Below, in pieces: positions 21,001 through 34,600 of a DNA stretch of 64,000 nucleotides. The notes beneath the pieces were generated by a model. It was not told where the DNA came from. It made no database searches and was given only the letters and a program-made list of their open reading frames with translations. The stretch's first letter is position 1, and every line of letters begins with the position of its first letter. The stretch spans positions 5,935,001 through 5,999,000 of the forward strand of contig NC_091870.1 in the NCBI RefSeq assembly GCF_019399895.1, in the 5' to 3' direction. The translations under genes were made by a program, and so were the position numbers. This DNA is from Cardiocondyla obscurior (lineage: Eukaryota > Arthropoda > Insecta > Hymenoptera > Formicidae).

Positions 21001-24000
21001 TGGTCGTTTCCGAAGGTGTTAACGAGAGTTCGCGATTTTTGTTGCGCGAATGTCGCATTCTCATTAAGATAAAATCTTCGCCGTCCGCCGCGGTAGAATC
21101 CGTAAGAATCTTGTCTACTAGAACGTCATATCGTGAATTGACTATCTTATGCTTCGTCATAACTTTCTGAACAAGCACGATGAAAATCTGGTACTTCTTA
21201 CCCAGCTGCATCACAACAGCGCAGAGCGTATCCATAGCTGTGCTTCTTAATTCTGGACATTGATCTAACGTACGTACTAAAGTGTGAACAATTCGTGAGG
21301 CGAAATCCGTAAAGTCTAGTGTGTCTGCGAGAAGATCGACTGTCTCGAGAGCAACTTTATTTACAGCTATCGGGCAGTCATTCGCATAAAATAATTTTAC
21401 GATCGGTGGAAGCACGAGATGCAAATAATTGTCTAAATTATTTCCGAATGTCTGTAAAGCCAAAAGCAGTTTCACCGTTACTGAGCGATCCTTACTGGTA
21501 TCGTGCGTCAATACTCTCAATATCGGCGGCATTAACTGAGGTAGATAAATCTTGAACTCCGCACCTAAGGCCATTGCGATTTGCTCGACTAATAATATCA
21601 AAGTACTCTGCAGCGGGCTATTTACAGTCCAGAACTCCTTGATTAAAACAAATATATCGTCGAGATAGTTGCGTATGTGCTGCTTCACGATGGCAATGAG
21701 AACGGCCAGCTGTTGAAACAAAAACTCTCGGAAATTCATATCTGCCATGTGCACGACGTTCAAGAAACTCGGCATAACTTGAGAGATATACGGCACGCAT
21801 TTTATCCCAAGGCTCTTGAATATGAAGGTCACCGCTTGCACTACCATGGTGTGATGTTGAGACAAGGTTGGCTCGCGAATAATTCGCATAAGCGTCGTAA
21901 TAGCGATTGCTGGATAAAATTCTTCTAATGTGGATGGCGACATGTTCACCAACATTTCACTCGTCGTTAAGTCCTGATTGCTTTCCACATCATTCTTAGT
22001 ATCCGCCATCGAGGTAAGCGTGTCTAATTGGCAGTCAATTTGGCCAAGATTCATCTTGTGTTTATAAGGATCCAAGGCACCTAGTTGTCCGAGTACTCTA
22101 ATCGTTTCTCTCCTAATAATTGGCTGCTGCTCGGTCTTAAGAAAATTAATCAAAACGTCTAGCAGAGACGGATATTGTAGGTAAGGTTTTACCACGTGCC
22201 CCGTACTACCGACTAATTGGCCGAACACCCATAATGCTACTCCTCTTTTTTCAGGTGAACTGGCGTCCACCAACATTTCTAATAATATCGACGAGAGCTC
22301 AGACATCCATTGTTGCATTTCGGCGCCGTTGACCTCGGCCAAATCACCGATCGCGCGTAGAACAGCTAGCACCACGCCAGGATTCGGATCAGATTCTTTC
22401 AGCTTCGGAACAAGAACTTTTAAAATTGGCTCCATATACGGCCGCACAAGCCTCGGCGCAGTCACAACTAAATGATCCAGCATTCGAGCAGCTTGTTCTT
22501 TATTACGACCCATTCCTGAATGCTCCAATTCAGTCAAAAACTGCACTAAAGTTTTTCTTAATGATGGCATAACATAAGCAGGATTTAATGTGCTAAGTCG
22601 TCCAACAGTGCGAACTGCTAGCTCTCTTATTTCAAACATTTCATCATTCATAGCGATAAAGAGGGCAGACAAATTCTCTGCTTGTGCTAATTGAACGTCG
22701 AAAGAATCATCTAACGACGCTAATACCCACAGACGAACGTCAGGATCTGTATCAGTTATTCCAACTACTAGCAATTTACCTAAAACAGTTGAAACAGTAG
22801 TAGTTACCGTGGGACCAGATTGATTCAGTGTTAATCTTAATAATCTAGAACATGTTTTTACAGCTTCCAAACGGACTTCCGCTTGTTCTGACGTTAAAAA
22901 GTGGTCCGCGCATCTTTTTACAAATTGCAACAGCGGATTATTGTCAAAGTTAAAAGTACCCAGCGTTTTCAATGCGAGTACTGTCGACGAAACGTCATCC
23001 GCTGCAGAATTCGGACTAGTTGCGGTCCATGGTGCACCGGGATGCCTCAAAGGTTTTTGCATTAAAACTTGCGACAGCATTCGCAAAAGTCCTTGAGATA
23101 TGTCTACCTGTAGAGATGGAATGCTGTGCGCTAATTCTCTGAGAGCCGTTGTCAAGATTGGGCTTAATCCAGTTTGAAACATCGGCTCCAATAAATCTCT
23201 GACGTCAGAAGCTATAACCTGCTTCACTGCGTGGCTAAGTAGAGTGATGCAAACAAATACCGCAGGTTCAAGAGAAGTACGCTTCTTGCTTGGAGTTTCC
23301 TTGCTTGGTAATAAACTTTTAATTACTTCCATAATTTTCGGGAGATACGGATTTATAGCGTCTTCTACCGCCACAGCTATAAAGCCGATTGATGTAAAAG
23401 CGGCGTAGCGATCTTTCTCACGACTGCGTAAAATTAGCAAAAGATATGCCAAAGATTCTTTCAAATGGTCCCTTATAAACTTTTCCTTGTTAAATGCCGC
23501 GAGTCTCGGCAACAGCATCATGAGAGCGTGCTGAATATGCGGATTTCTAGATATTTTTTGATTCATAACGTCATTATAAATGTCATCCAGTCTTTCCTGC
23601 ATTAAGCATCTGCAAGCGGTTGATTCATGTGCAGGATACAACGTGTGTTGCGATGCGGTGGCGTTTTGAGTGGATCCACCCCATTTAGATCCTATCGTTG
23701 TCTTCAACCGTGGCATTAAGCAAAGTATATCATTTTCATTTTGCGTAGAACCGTTCAGTCTTTCCATTAGGGCCTCATAGTTTCTCTCCCATTGAACATT
23801 GCTGCATCTCAGTAGTTCGTTTAACACTAATAATGAGCCATGAATTCTATCGTCTCTGTTAATGCCTTTTTCCTTCGTGTGAATTTCTGCAAATCCATCT
23901 ATTACCTCGTCGTAGCACTGTTTGTACCATTGTGATTTATGCATCTGCTTTGCAGTTTCTCTTTGAGCGGTTACTACCAGGGCTGCTCGTAATGCTTCTA

Positions 24001-24601
24001 CCGCACCCTCTCGTATAGCAGGTTTAGGATCGTGTATAGCATTGAATATCAAGTCAAAAAATGGTGTAACTTGTTGGAAAAAGTATGTTGGCACTGAGAC
24101 GGCGAGCTCTCTCAAAACAAGCACGGCAGCGTGTTTTCTACCCTCGTGTCTATCTGTGCCAAGCCACTCAAAGGCACGTTTTACTTCAAATTCGACATAT
24201 TCGGCTGTATAAGTACCTGAAACCAAAGCTAATTTTCCGACAGTTTTTGCCGCTAATTGCATAACGCCTACATCGTTGGAAGGTATCAGATTCCGAAGAT
24301 AATTAGCAAATCGTATCGTCCGTGTATTAAAATTGCCTACATCTGCACCTATGAGGCAAACTATAGCTAATATACCACCTTTCTTCTCATTAATGTCAGA
24401 GGCAGATACCATTTCAAATATATGATGATTAAATTCATCCATAAATGCTGTGATCTCTTCTTGCGATGCTTCACGTAACTCTCTCTTAACGTAGAGGCAC
24501 AGATCGCGTGCCGCTTTGTTACGTGCCTCCTCATTTCTCGACTTGAGTCGTTGGACGAACTGCTGCATCAGTGTATTCGACATCGTTTTAAAGTTAGACA
24601 T
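16453..24601 (-). CDS. Tor: Target of rapamycin serine/threonine kinase
   Basis: Six coding exons, in transcript order: 18367-24601, 18147-18289, 17769-17909, 17065-17695 (or 17071-17695), 16655-16835, 16453-16468. They encode about 2,448 residues, near the 2,470-2,550 of animal TOR. HEAT repeats fill the N-terminal half, then the FAT domain, an FRB domain at about 1918-2020 (VAILWHELWHEGLEEASRLY), and the PI3K-like kinase. In the kinase, GHEDLRQDERVMQLFG, the catalytic loop GLGDRHPSNLML (about 2239-2250) and DFG at about 2260 are intact. The FATC tail ends CQCYIGWCPFW. TOR is the catalytic subunit of TORC1 and TORC2, coupling nutrients and insulin signalling to growth. The first ATG follows an in-frame TAA, which fixes the start. 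One exon carries 85% of the protein. Divergent from the dynein heavy chain. Confidence 0.97.
17065..17070 (-). other. Tor: Tandem in-frame splice donors in Tor
   Basis: The exon end reads GGAG|GTAAAG|GTAACT, so either GT can serve as donor. The longer choice adds Gly-Lys (NGGKADNN) and the shorter gives NGADNN. Both keep frame. The site lies in the variable negative-regulatory stretch just before FATC. Confidence 0.55.
17940..18130. repeat. AT-rich palindromic repeat in a Tor intron
   Basis: The intron between 17910 and 18146 is almost pure A/T, with a (TA)n core at about 17995-18020 and mirrored blocks such as TTTAATAATATAAATT on either side. It would cruciform or fold readily. No function can be assigned. 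Confidence 0.7.
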
Positions 24602-25613
24602 ATAAATCAGATTATAAACCGTAGCAGTCCAGATTCCATCGGATTCCTCTTACTTGGCGCTCTAAAAAAAAAATAAATCTCAAATTTTTTATTACTTCAA
24701 AATTCATACTCGTCACGCTTGCACGTACTTGCCACTATGTGATTTTTTTTTTGCAGCACAGCATTAGCGCGAGCAATAGAAATTTCTCCATTATTTTCGC
24801 GGCAAAGCACAACTTCGGCGTGTTGTGCGGGAAATTAACTCAATATACACGTAATTACATGTCTAATCTCCGCCGCTTTTCGTATCTCTCACAACACTAC
24901 GTCTTTCACCTGTTGTCCGTTAATATATAACGAAATCAAATAGCTTCATGGGGTAACCTGTAGTTGGCAATAACAAATTTACCTTTCTCACTGCGAGTAT
25001 CGATATAATTATGTTTATTCAACGTGACTTCGTACGGTATCAACGAATATAGCAGTAGCAAACGTTGCCTTACCTCATGAAGCGTGATATTCTTTTAAAT
25101 TGACGATTACTCAGGTTAGAAGTGGTTAGAATAGAACGCCCGTCACTGCCCGTCACTTCCATAAAATCACATAAAATCAGCAACACGAATCAGTGAACGA
25201 ACTTGCTCTTGAGAAAAGTAGGGACAATCCTTAGCGCCTCTATAGCTGTCCTCTCCAGAAAAGAGGAACTAAAATAGATGGCATAGAATGTCGCGCAAAA
25301 TTCAAATTAATGCGCATAATGTACGAGTATAATATAATATAAGTGAAAAGTATTAATGTTAATATCACAGCCAAGTCCTTTGCTAAAAAAAAAAGTTTTC
25401 TTATAAATAAGATAAAATAATAAAATAAGATTACAAAATATCTTTATAAATGCAGATTAAATAAAGTCGGTACTGTCGGTGTCGTGCGACTTACCCCTCT
25501 CCCTTTCAATGATACGCGCACTCTCGTGGACAATCCTGACAATATCCCGGACAGTGGTTAGTGGACACTGGACTGTAGTGGACTGAGTGGCAAGTAACCG
25601 AGACTGACCCGGC
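24602..25613. promoter_or_regulatory. Divergent Tor / dynein heavy chain promoter region
   Basis: Only 1,012 bases separate the Tor ATG (minus strand) from the dynein ATG (plus strand). The region must hold both 5' untranslated regions and both promoters. The segment next to the dynein start is GC-richer with repeated GTGGACACTGGACTGTAGTGGACTG-type direct repeats at about 25557-25588. No TATA box is convincing. Shared control of the two genes is an inference from layout. Confidence 0.6.
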
Positions 25614-28600
25614 ATGGGCGATTCCTTGGACGGCTCCGGGGAACCGTCCCCGGAGTCGCAGAACGTTGCGACCGTCGAGTTCCCGACGTTCGCTAGCTAC
25701 CTGCGCAAGGCTGTCACCGTGCTGTTACCGGACGAGGATGCGGTGCCGCCCGCGTTCAACCTCGCGCTCGAGGAGCGCTACAATCAGGACTGCATCCGCA
25801 AATTCCTCAGCGATTCGCAGGTCAGCTCGCTCTACGTGCAGAGGAGCTCGAACAAAGGTGAGCACGGCCGATCGATCGTCCGCCTGGTTTTCTTCGAGTT
25901 CTCAGGAAACTCGAGCCTCCATTATCGCGTGAGCTTGATCTTGACGGTACGTGCAACGGTACATTCGCACGTCCCGCAAAATCAATCGCGGGTGCGTTAC
26001 ACGCCCCGCGCTCTGCCGCCAAATATGACTCACTCGAGCCGATGAGATCGATACGCGCGTATCGGCGTACGTGGATCTATTGACGTGGGCGATGCACGGC
26101 TAATTTTTTTGCAGTCTCCCCCAGTGATCACGCCGACCTTCTCCCGCAACGCATGCCTGCGTTACGCGTTGGAGAACGCGCAGGGGTAACGCGTAGTTTG
26201 ATAACAAATTCATCGATCCGTTTTCGTGCCCTATCACGTGGGACATTGTATTTATAATCTGGACAATAAAAATTTTTTATTTAGTTATATATTAATTAAA
26301 TGTTGAAATTCATTATATTATTTATATATATTTTTATATATTTATATATATTATATAAAATTTTATATTATTTATATATATGTACAGTTTTTTTTTTTTT
26401 AGTAAACTATTATATTTTCTGAAGTAGGTAGACAAGGTCCTTTATAGTTATTTGTTATTTTTTATTAACAGAAGAAGACAGTGGCGAAGGAGATGAAGAC
26501 AAGGAAAATGCCACTTATTATATATCAAACGAGATACACTTTTCCAACCCAAAAATGGCCTCCTTAGTTCTCACAAAGCGAGGAATAATTGTTGAGGCTG
26601 ATAAATCCATTCATTCTCAAGTGCGCCTGATTACTTTCTCAGACGGGCCACCATATGAAACGTTGCACGCGATAAGCAAAACTATGGCACCTTATTTTAA
26701 GAGTTACGTTAAGGAAACAGGTCGTGCTCACCGAGATGGAGATAAAATGGTGCCATTAGTAGAGAAGAAGATCGCAGAACTTGAAATGGGTCTCCTGCAT
26801 CTGCAACAGAATATTGATATCCCGGAAATTTCGTTACCCGTTCATCCGATCGTTGCGCAAGTTATTAAGCAGTGCGAAGAGGAAGGCCGTAAGCCAAAAG
26901 TTGCGGACTTTGGCGATAAGGTCGAGGATTCAACGTTCTTAAATCAATTGCAGAACGGTGTCAACAGGTGGATAAAAGAAATTCAGAAGGTGACGAAATT
27001 AAATCGCGATCCAGAGTCTGGCACGGCTCTTCAAGAAATATCGTTCTGGTTAAATCTCGAGAGAGCGTTGCATCGCATTCAAGAGAAGCGAGAGAGCATC
27101 GAGATCTCTCTGACACTCGATATACTCAAGCACGGCAAGCGTTTCCATGCTACGGTCAGCTTCGACACCGATACCGGTTTGAAACAGGCGCTGGCTACCG
27201 TGAACGATTACAATCCGTTAATGAAAGATTTTCCGATCAACGATCTGCTGTCTGCTACTGAATTGGAACGAATACGTAGCAGTGTGCAGCAAATATTTAT
27301 GCATTTAAGAAAAATCAGGAGCACCAAGTATCCCATTCAAAGAGTGCTGAGATTGGTAGAAGCTATCTCGAGAGATCTCGGACAGCAATTATTAAAAGTG
27401 CTGGGTACGCGACGTTTGATGCACATCCCATTTGACGATTTCGAGAAAGTTATGGCTCAATGCTTCGAAGTATTCACTACTTGGGATGATGAGTACGATA
27501 AACTTACGGGCCTGTTGAGAGATGTTGTAAAGAAGAAGCGCGATGAACATATGAAGATGGTATGGAGAGTACTTCCGGCGCACAAAAAATTGCAGTCGAG
27601 AATGGAACACATGCGTCGTTTTCGGCGACAACACGAGCAACTGAGAACGGTGATAGTCCGTGTGCTCAGACCTACCGTGCGCCAGAACAGTAATAATTCC
27701 ACGATGGAAAACGCCGATAACGATAACGTAAAGGTGGAATTCGCGTTGGACGCTGCTGATGCAAATGCCATCAGCGAAGTTAACTTGGCGTACGAGAACG
27801 TAAAGGAGGTCGATTGCTTGGACATCACGAAGGAAGGACAAGAATCTTGGGACGCCGCCGTGCATAGATACGAAGAGCGCATCGAGCGTGTAGAGGCGCG
27901 AATCACGGCGCATCTCCGTGATCAATTGGGAACAGCTAAAAACGCGAACGAAATGTTCAGAATATTTTCACGATTTAACGCGCTTTTTGTACGACCGCAC
28001 ATTCGTGGTGCCATCAGAGAATATCAAACGCAACTTATACAAAGAGTCAAAGATGATATCGAAGCGCTACACGAAAAATTTAAAGTATGTAGACGTTAAA
28101 GTAATTTTAATTGTAACAGACGTATTTGCTCTTTAAATAAATAGATGCATTTTAATGACTAAAAAAATTTTTTATAGGTTCAATACGGACAAAGTAAATG
28201 CTGCCGAATGAGCATGGTGAGAGATTTACCACCTGTAGCTGGATCAATAATATGGGTTAAACAAATCGACTACCAATTGACCATGTATTTAAAACGCGTC
28301 GAAGATGTCCTCGGTAATCTTTAGACTTTTGAGCTTTAGAAATAATTTTTTCTATTACGCCTATTTAATTTCTATTAATTCTGTTAATGTAAATTCTATT
28401 AATTCCATTAATTCTATTAATTCTATTTAATTTTTAATGTGTATTTAGGCAAAGGATGGGAAAGCCATATCGAAGGTCAAAAATTGAAAGCCGACGGAGA
28501 TAGCTTCCGCATGAAACTGTCGACGCAAGAGATTTTTGATGATTGGGCACGCAAGGTGCAAGCCCGAAATCTCGGTGTGACTGGACGTATCTTCACGATT

Positions 28601-31600
28601 GAGAGTGTGCGTTCAAGAACGGGACGTGGCAATATACTGAAATTGAAAGTAAACTTCCTTCCTGAGATTATTACGCTATCTAAAGAAGTCAGAAATTTGA
28701 GGAACCTTGGATTTCGCGTGCCTTTACCTATCGTGAATAAGGCTCACCAGGCTAACCAGCTGTATCCCTTTGCTATCAGTCTCATCGAAAGTATCAGAAC
28801 TTATGAGAGAACATTGGAAAAGGTGAGACAATTAATAATTTCGTGCAGTTCTGTATATTGTTATCAAAAAATTAATCAATTTCTAGCAAAGAAATATTTA
28901 TTTTTTTTCCTGAGTGTTTCCGCATTTTATGAATTATTATATTTGGTATAAGCAACTTAAAGCTTTAACAGTCCGAACAAAAAGATAGATTATGCTAGGA
29001 TAATAGTGCCAGGTGTTAAAGGGTAAATGTTAGAATAATTGATATTTCTAACTTTTTGGATCTCCAATATTTTTAGCTTACGAATCGGAGTCCCCATTGC
29101 CCCGCATTAAAGGTAGTCATACTTGACGCTTCCAAGAATTATGCATCTTGCCTACATATGCAAATGCATTAATGTCTGCCTGCTTAGCTATTGTAGATAA
29201 ATCCGTAATGCAAGATAACATAATTTATTTTTACTGAGTTACACATTATTTTTAAATACATGTAGGCTTGTACGGATGTGCGGGAGGTCGAATTATTTAT
29301 AAGCTTTATAAATTATGACTTCTAAAAAATACCAAGAAAAATAAGCACAAACTCTATAAACTTCTTAAATTTATGTAAAAGCGGATACTTAAACATTAAA
29401 ATTATAAATTTCTTATTATATTTATTTATTATTTTAATACATAAGGCTATCCGCATATCCGAAACGTTGCTTGGAAGCGATATAAACATACAATTGTTTC
29501 TATTTGATATTAACTTATCAATTATCATGAACATATTATCACACATGATTGTATTTTATATACATTAAATTTTTAAGTATGCATACTTCTGAGTTCGGTA
29601 TTGAATGATAAATTGTAATTTATGTCGTAAAATTGTAGGATTATCACATATTATTTTAAAGAATTAATTAAAATTATTTTTTAGATCGAGGATAAAGCCA
29701 GTATTATACCGTTGGTCGCTGGTATGCGTAAAGACGTCTTATCATTGATTTCCGAGGTAAGCCAAAATGTTTTTAATATATTTATTACTTTATATTTGCT
29801 TTCTCTGTAACAATTAGATTTTAATATCACAGTTATATCGATTCTTTTTATATAGGGTATTGCGTTAGTTTGGGAAAGCTACAAACTCGATCAATACGTG
29901 CAGCGTTTATCGGATGCTGTTGTGTCATTCCAAGAAAGAGTAGAAGATCTTTTGGTTGTGGAAGAACAATTAGATGTTGATGTCCGTTCTCTTGAAACGT
30001 GTCCTTATTCCGCAAATACATTCGCCGACATATTATCCAAGATACAAAAATCAGTAGATGAACTATCTCTGAAGAATTATTCCAATTTACATATCTGGGT
30101 AGCAAGACTTGATGAGGAAGTAGAGAAAAATTTGGCTGCTAGACTGGAAGCCGGAATAAAAGCATGGACTGATGCTTTAACTGGTCACAAAAAAGAAGTA
30201 GACCTGAGTATGGACACAGACGCTCCCGTACAACCGACACATAAGCCTGGTGGTGATCCAAAAATTCAAAATCAGATTCATGAAGTCAGAATTACTAACC
30301 AAACTATGTATCTATATCCTAGTATCGAAGACGCAAGGTTTCAGATAATGCAACAATTATTTGCGTGGCAAGCGATCGTTACTTCGCAAGTTCGTCTCCA
30401 AAGCTCGAGATATCAAGTTGGGCTGGATAAACCTGAATCAGGCACATATCGAAATTTACTTACGAAATTGCCTGCTGGAAAACAACCGTTGGAGGCAGCG
30501 TACGAAGCAGTTGAATTTAAAATGAAAGATATTGCAGATTATGTTGACCAATGGTTACGTTATCAAGCTCTTTGGGACTTACAGCCAGGTAATCTTTATG
30601 GCAAATTGGGCGAAAATATTAATTTGTGGATGAAATGTCTTAATGACATAAAGAAGACAAGAACGACGTTTGATACTTCGGATACGAGACGCGAATTCGG
30701 ACCTGTAATCATAGATTTTGCAAAAGTGCAGAGTAAAGTATCTTTAAAATATGATTCGTGGCATAAAGAAACTTTAGGCAAATTCGGAACGTTGTTGGGT
30801 AATGAGATGGCGAGTTTCCACTCTCAAGTATCGAAATCTAGAAGTGATTTAGAACAACAATCCATCGAAGCAGCTAGTACATCTGATGCAGTCGGTTTTA
30901 TAACATATGTACAATCTTTAAAGCGTAAAATGAAAGCATGGGAGAAACAAGTGGACATATATCGAGAGGGTCAAAGGATACTTGAACGTCAGAGATTTCA
31001 ATTTCCTTCTTCGTGGTTGCATGTAGATAACATAGAAGGAGAATGGGGTGCGTTTAACGAAATAATCAAACGCAAAGATACCAGCATTCAAACTCAAGTA
31101 GCATCCTTGCAGATGAAAATCGTCGCCGAGGATAAAGCTGTTGAAACAAGAACTACTGATTTTCTCAGCGACTGGGAGAGAGGAAAACCGGTGGAAGGTC
31201 ATCTGCGACCGGACGATGCTTTGCAACAACTGCAGTTATTCGAGAGTAAATTTGCTAGGCTTAAAGAAGAGAGAGATAATGTTGCTAAGGCTAAAGAAGC
31301 ATTAGAATTGCAAGAGCCAGGCGGAATATCGACTAGCGAAGATAGAATGCAGGTGGTATTTGAAGAATTACAGGATTTGAGGGGAGTTTGGTCAGAATTG
31401 TCAAGAATATGGGCACAAATTGATGAAACGCGCGAGAAACCTTGGCTTTCTGTACAACCACGGAAATTACGACAGCAATTAGATACGATGATGGCACAAT
31501 TGAAAGAACTTCCAGCAAGATTAAGACAATATTCATCGTATGAGTACGTAAAGAAAATGTTACAGAGTTATACGAAAGTGAATATGCTGATTGTAGAACT

Positions 31601-34600
31601 GAAATCCGACGCGCTTAAAGAAAGGCATTGGAAACAATTGACAAAGCAGCTTAGAGTGAATTGGGTATTGAGCGAACTTACTCTCGGTCAAGTCTGGGAC
31701 GTAAATCTTCAGAAAAATGAAAGTATAGTTAAAGATATTATTCTCGTGGCTCAAGGCGAAATGGCACTTGAAGAATTCTTGAAACAAGTACGCGAGTCAT
31801 GGCAAACATACGAACTGGACTTAATAAATTACCAAAATAAATGCAGATTGATACGTGGGTGGGATGATTTGTTCAATAAGGTGAAAGAACACATCAATTC
31901 AGTGGCAGCTATGAAACTGTCGCCATATTATAAGGTATTTGAAGAAGAAGCTTTGACATGGGAAGAAAAATTAAATAGAATTAATGCTCTATTTGACGTA
32001 TGGATAGACGTACAGCGAAGATGGGTTTATCTCGAAGGTATCTTCTCCGGCAGCGCAGATATTAAAACGTTATTACCAGTCGAAACGTCCCGTTTTCAAA
32101 ATATTAGTTCCGAATTTTTGGGATTAATGAAAAAAGTATCTAAATCTCCCATGGTTATAGATGTTCTAAACATTCCTGGCGTTCAAAGGGCTCTCGAGCG
32201 TCTGGCCGATCTTCTTGGCAAAATACAGAAGGCATTGGGAGAATACTTGGAAAGAGAACGAACCTCTTTCCCACGATTTTACTTTGTCGGTGACGAAGAT
32301 TTGTTAGAGATCATTGGTAACAGCAAAAATATTGCAAGGTTACAGAAGCACTTCAAGAAGATGTTTGCCGGCGTAGCTGCTATTCTATTGAATGATGATA
32401 ATACGGTTATCACTGGCGTCGCTTCGCGCGAAGGTGAAGAAGTTATATTTCAGAATCCAGTATCTACAATCGACCATCCTAAAATCAATGAGTGGTTATC
32501 GCTCGTGGAAAAAGAAATGCGCGTAACGCTTGCTTCAAGTCTTTTGAAAGCGGTACTCGATATTAAACAATTTAAAGATGGAAATATAAATCCGGAAGCA
32601 TTTATGGAGTGGTGTGACAAGTATCAAGCGCAGATAATCGTTTTAGCTGCTCAGATTTTATGGTCGGAAGACGTGGAAGCGGCTCTTCATGAAGCGCAAG
32701 CAGATCCGAGTAAAAATTCGCTGGAAAGAGTTCTAGTACAAGTGGAAAGTACGTTAAATGTTTTGGCCGATTCTGTTCTTCAAGAACAGCCGGCTTTAAG
32801 AAGAAAAAAATTAGAACATTTGATTAATGAATTTGTGCATAAACGTACTGTTACTAGACGATTAATCGCTAATAGAATTTCAAATCCGAAGGCCTTCGAG
32901 TGGCTGTGCGAAATGAGATTTTATTTCGATCCTAGACAAACGGAAGAGCTTCAGCAGCTCACGATACATATGGCGAACGCTAAGTTCTTCTACGGATTTG
33001 AATATTTGGGAGTACAAGATCGATTGGTGCAGACACCGTTAACTGATAGATGCTATTTAACAATGACGCAAGCATTAGAAGCTCGACTTGGTGGTTCGCC
33101 ATTCGGACCAGCTGGCACAGGAAAAACTGAGTCCGTTAAAGCGTTAGGCCATCAGCTTGGAAGATTCGTATTAGTATTTAATTGCGATGAGACCTTTGAT
33201 TTTCAAGTAAGTAAAAAAATTATATCGATAATATTAATAATAAGATTTGTGTTTTATGTTATTTTTATTTTTTTATAGGCTATGGGTCGAATATTTGTTG
33301 GTCTTTGTCAAGTCGGTGCGTGGGGCTGCTTCGACGAATTTAATCGTTTGGAAGAACGAATGTTGTCCGCCGTTTCTCAGCAAGTGCAGACGATTCAAGA
33401 AGCGCTGAAGAGTCAGATGGAAGGCAAAAAAGAAGGAACTCTTTGTGTCGAATTGGTTGGAAAGCAAGTTAAAGTCTCCACCGATATGGCTATATTTATT
33501 ACCATGAATCCTGGATACGCCGGACGTTCGAATCTACCTGACAATTTGAAGAAACTTTTCAGATCACTCGCTATGACTACGCCTGATCGACAATTGATTG
33601 CCGAAGTAATGCTCTTTAGCCAAGGTTTCCGATCGGCGGAAAAATTGGCGTGTAAAATTGTGCCGTTCTTTAAGTATGTTTTCGTATATACACATTAATA
33701 ATTTTATATAACAAAGATTATCTACTACATTATTAACATTTTTTTCCTTTCGCAGACTTTGCGATGAACAACTTTCTAACCAATCTCATTACGATTTTGG
33801 ATTACGTGCACTTAAATCCGTGCTAATTTCCGCCGGAAACGTGAAACGTGATCGTATTCAAAAAATTAAAGAGGGCAAGCAGAGTCGTGGTGAAACCAAT
33901 ATTGATGAAGCCTCGATTGCTGAAAATCTACCGGAGCAAGAGATTCTTATTCAATCTGTTTGCGAGACGATGGTTCCCAAATTAGTTGCCGAGGATATTC
34001 CGTTATTGTTTAGCTTACTCAGCGATGTATTCCCTAATGTAAATTACACGCGTGCGGAAATGAAAGGTAAATTATTATTATAATATTATATTGTTACAAA
34101 TAGATAATTCTAATAAGAAAAATTTTTATAAATGCATTTTATTTCAGGACTAAAAGATCAAATCAGGAAAGTTTGTACCGAAGAATATTTAGTGTGCGGC
34201 GAAGGAGACGAACAAGGAGGCGCTTGGCAAGAAAAGGTAATATATTTTTTTAATAAAAAGAATTTTTTTTTTAATTAATCTTATTTAACAAAATATTTAA
34301 TTATTAAAGTTGTAATTATCTTCTTGTATGATATTAATAACATTAATTAAAATATTAATTATATGCATATAATATGCTTGATGGTTTAATTTTTATGTCA
34401 TTTATGCATACATTAAGGATTTTGTTGGTGCAACATGGATAGAGAAGGTGAGATCAATCTAAATATAATTACATTGGTAATTGTTAATATGTTTTTCTTT
34501 TAGTACGTTAGGGTCGCAAGTTATAATTATTATTATTATTTTTTGTACATTTTTCTACTTGTTATATTGTTTATATATATATATATATATATTTTTTTTA

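Noticed and set aside
25363..25383. TATCACAGCC-type sequence resembling the miR-2 seed family
   Set aside because: No complementary arm lies within about 80 bases on either side, so there is no precursor hairpin.
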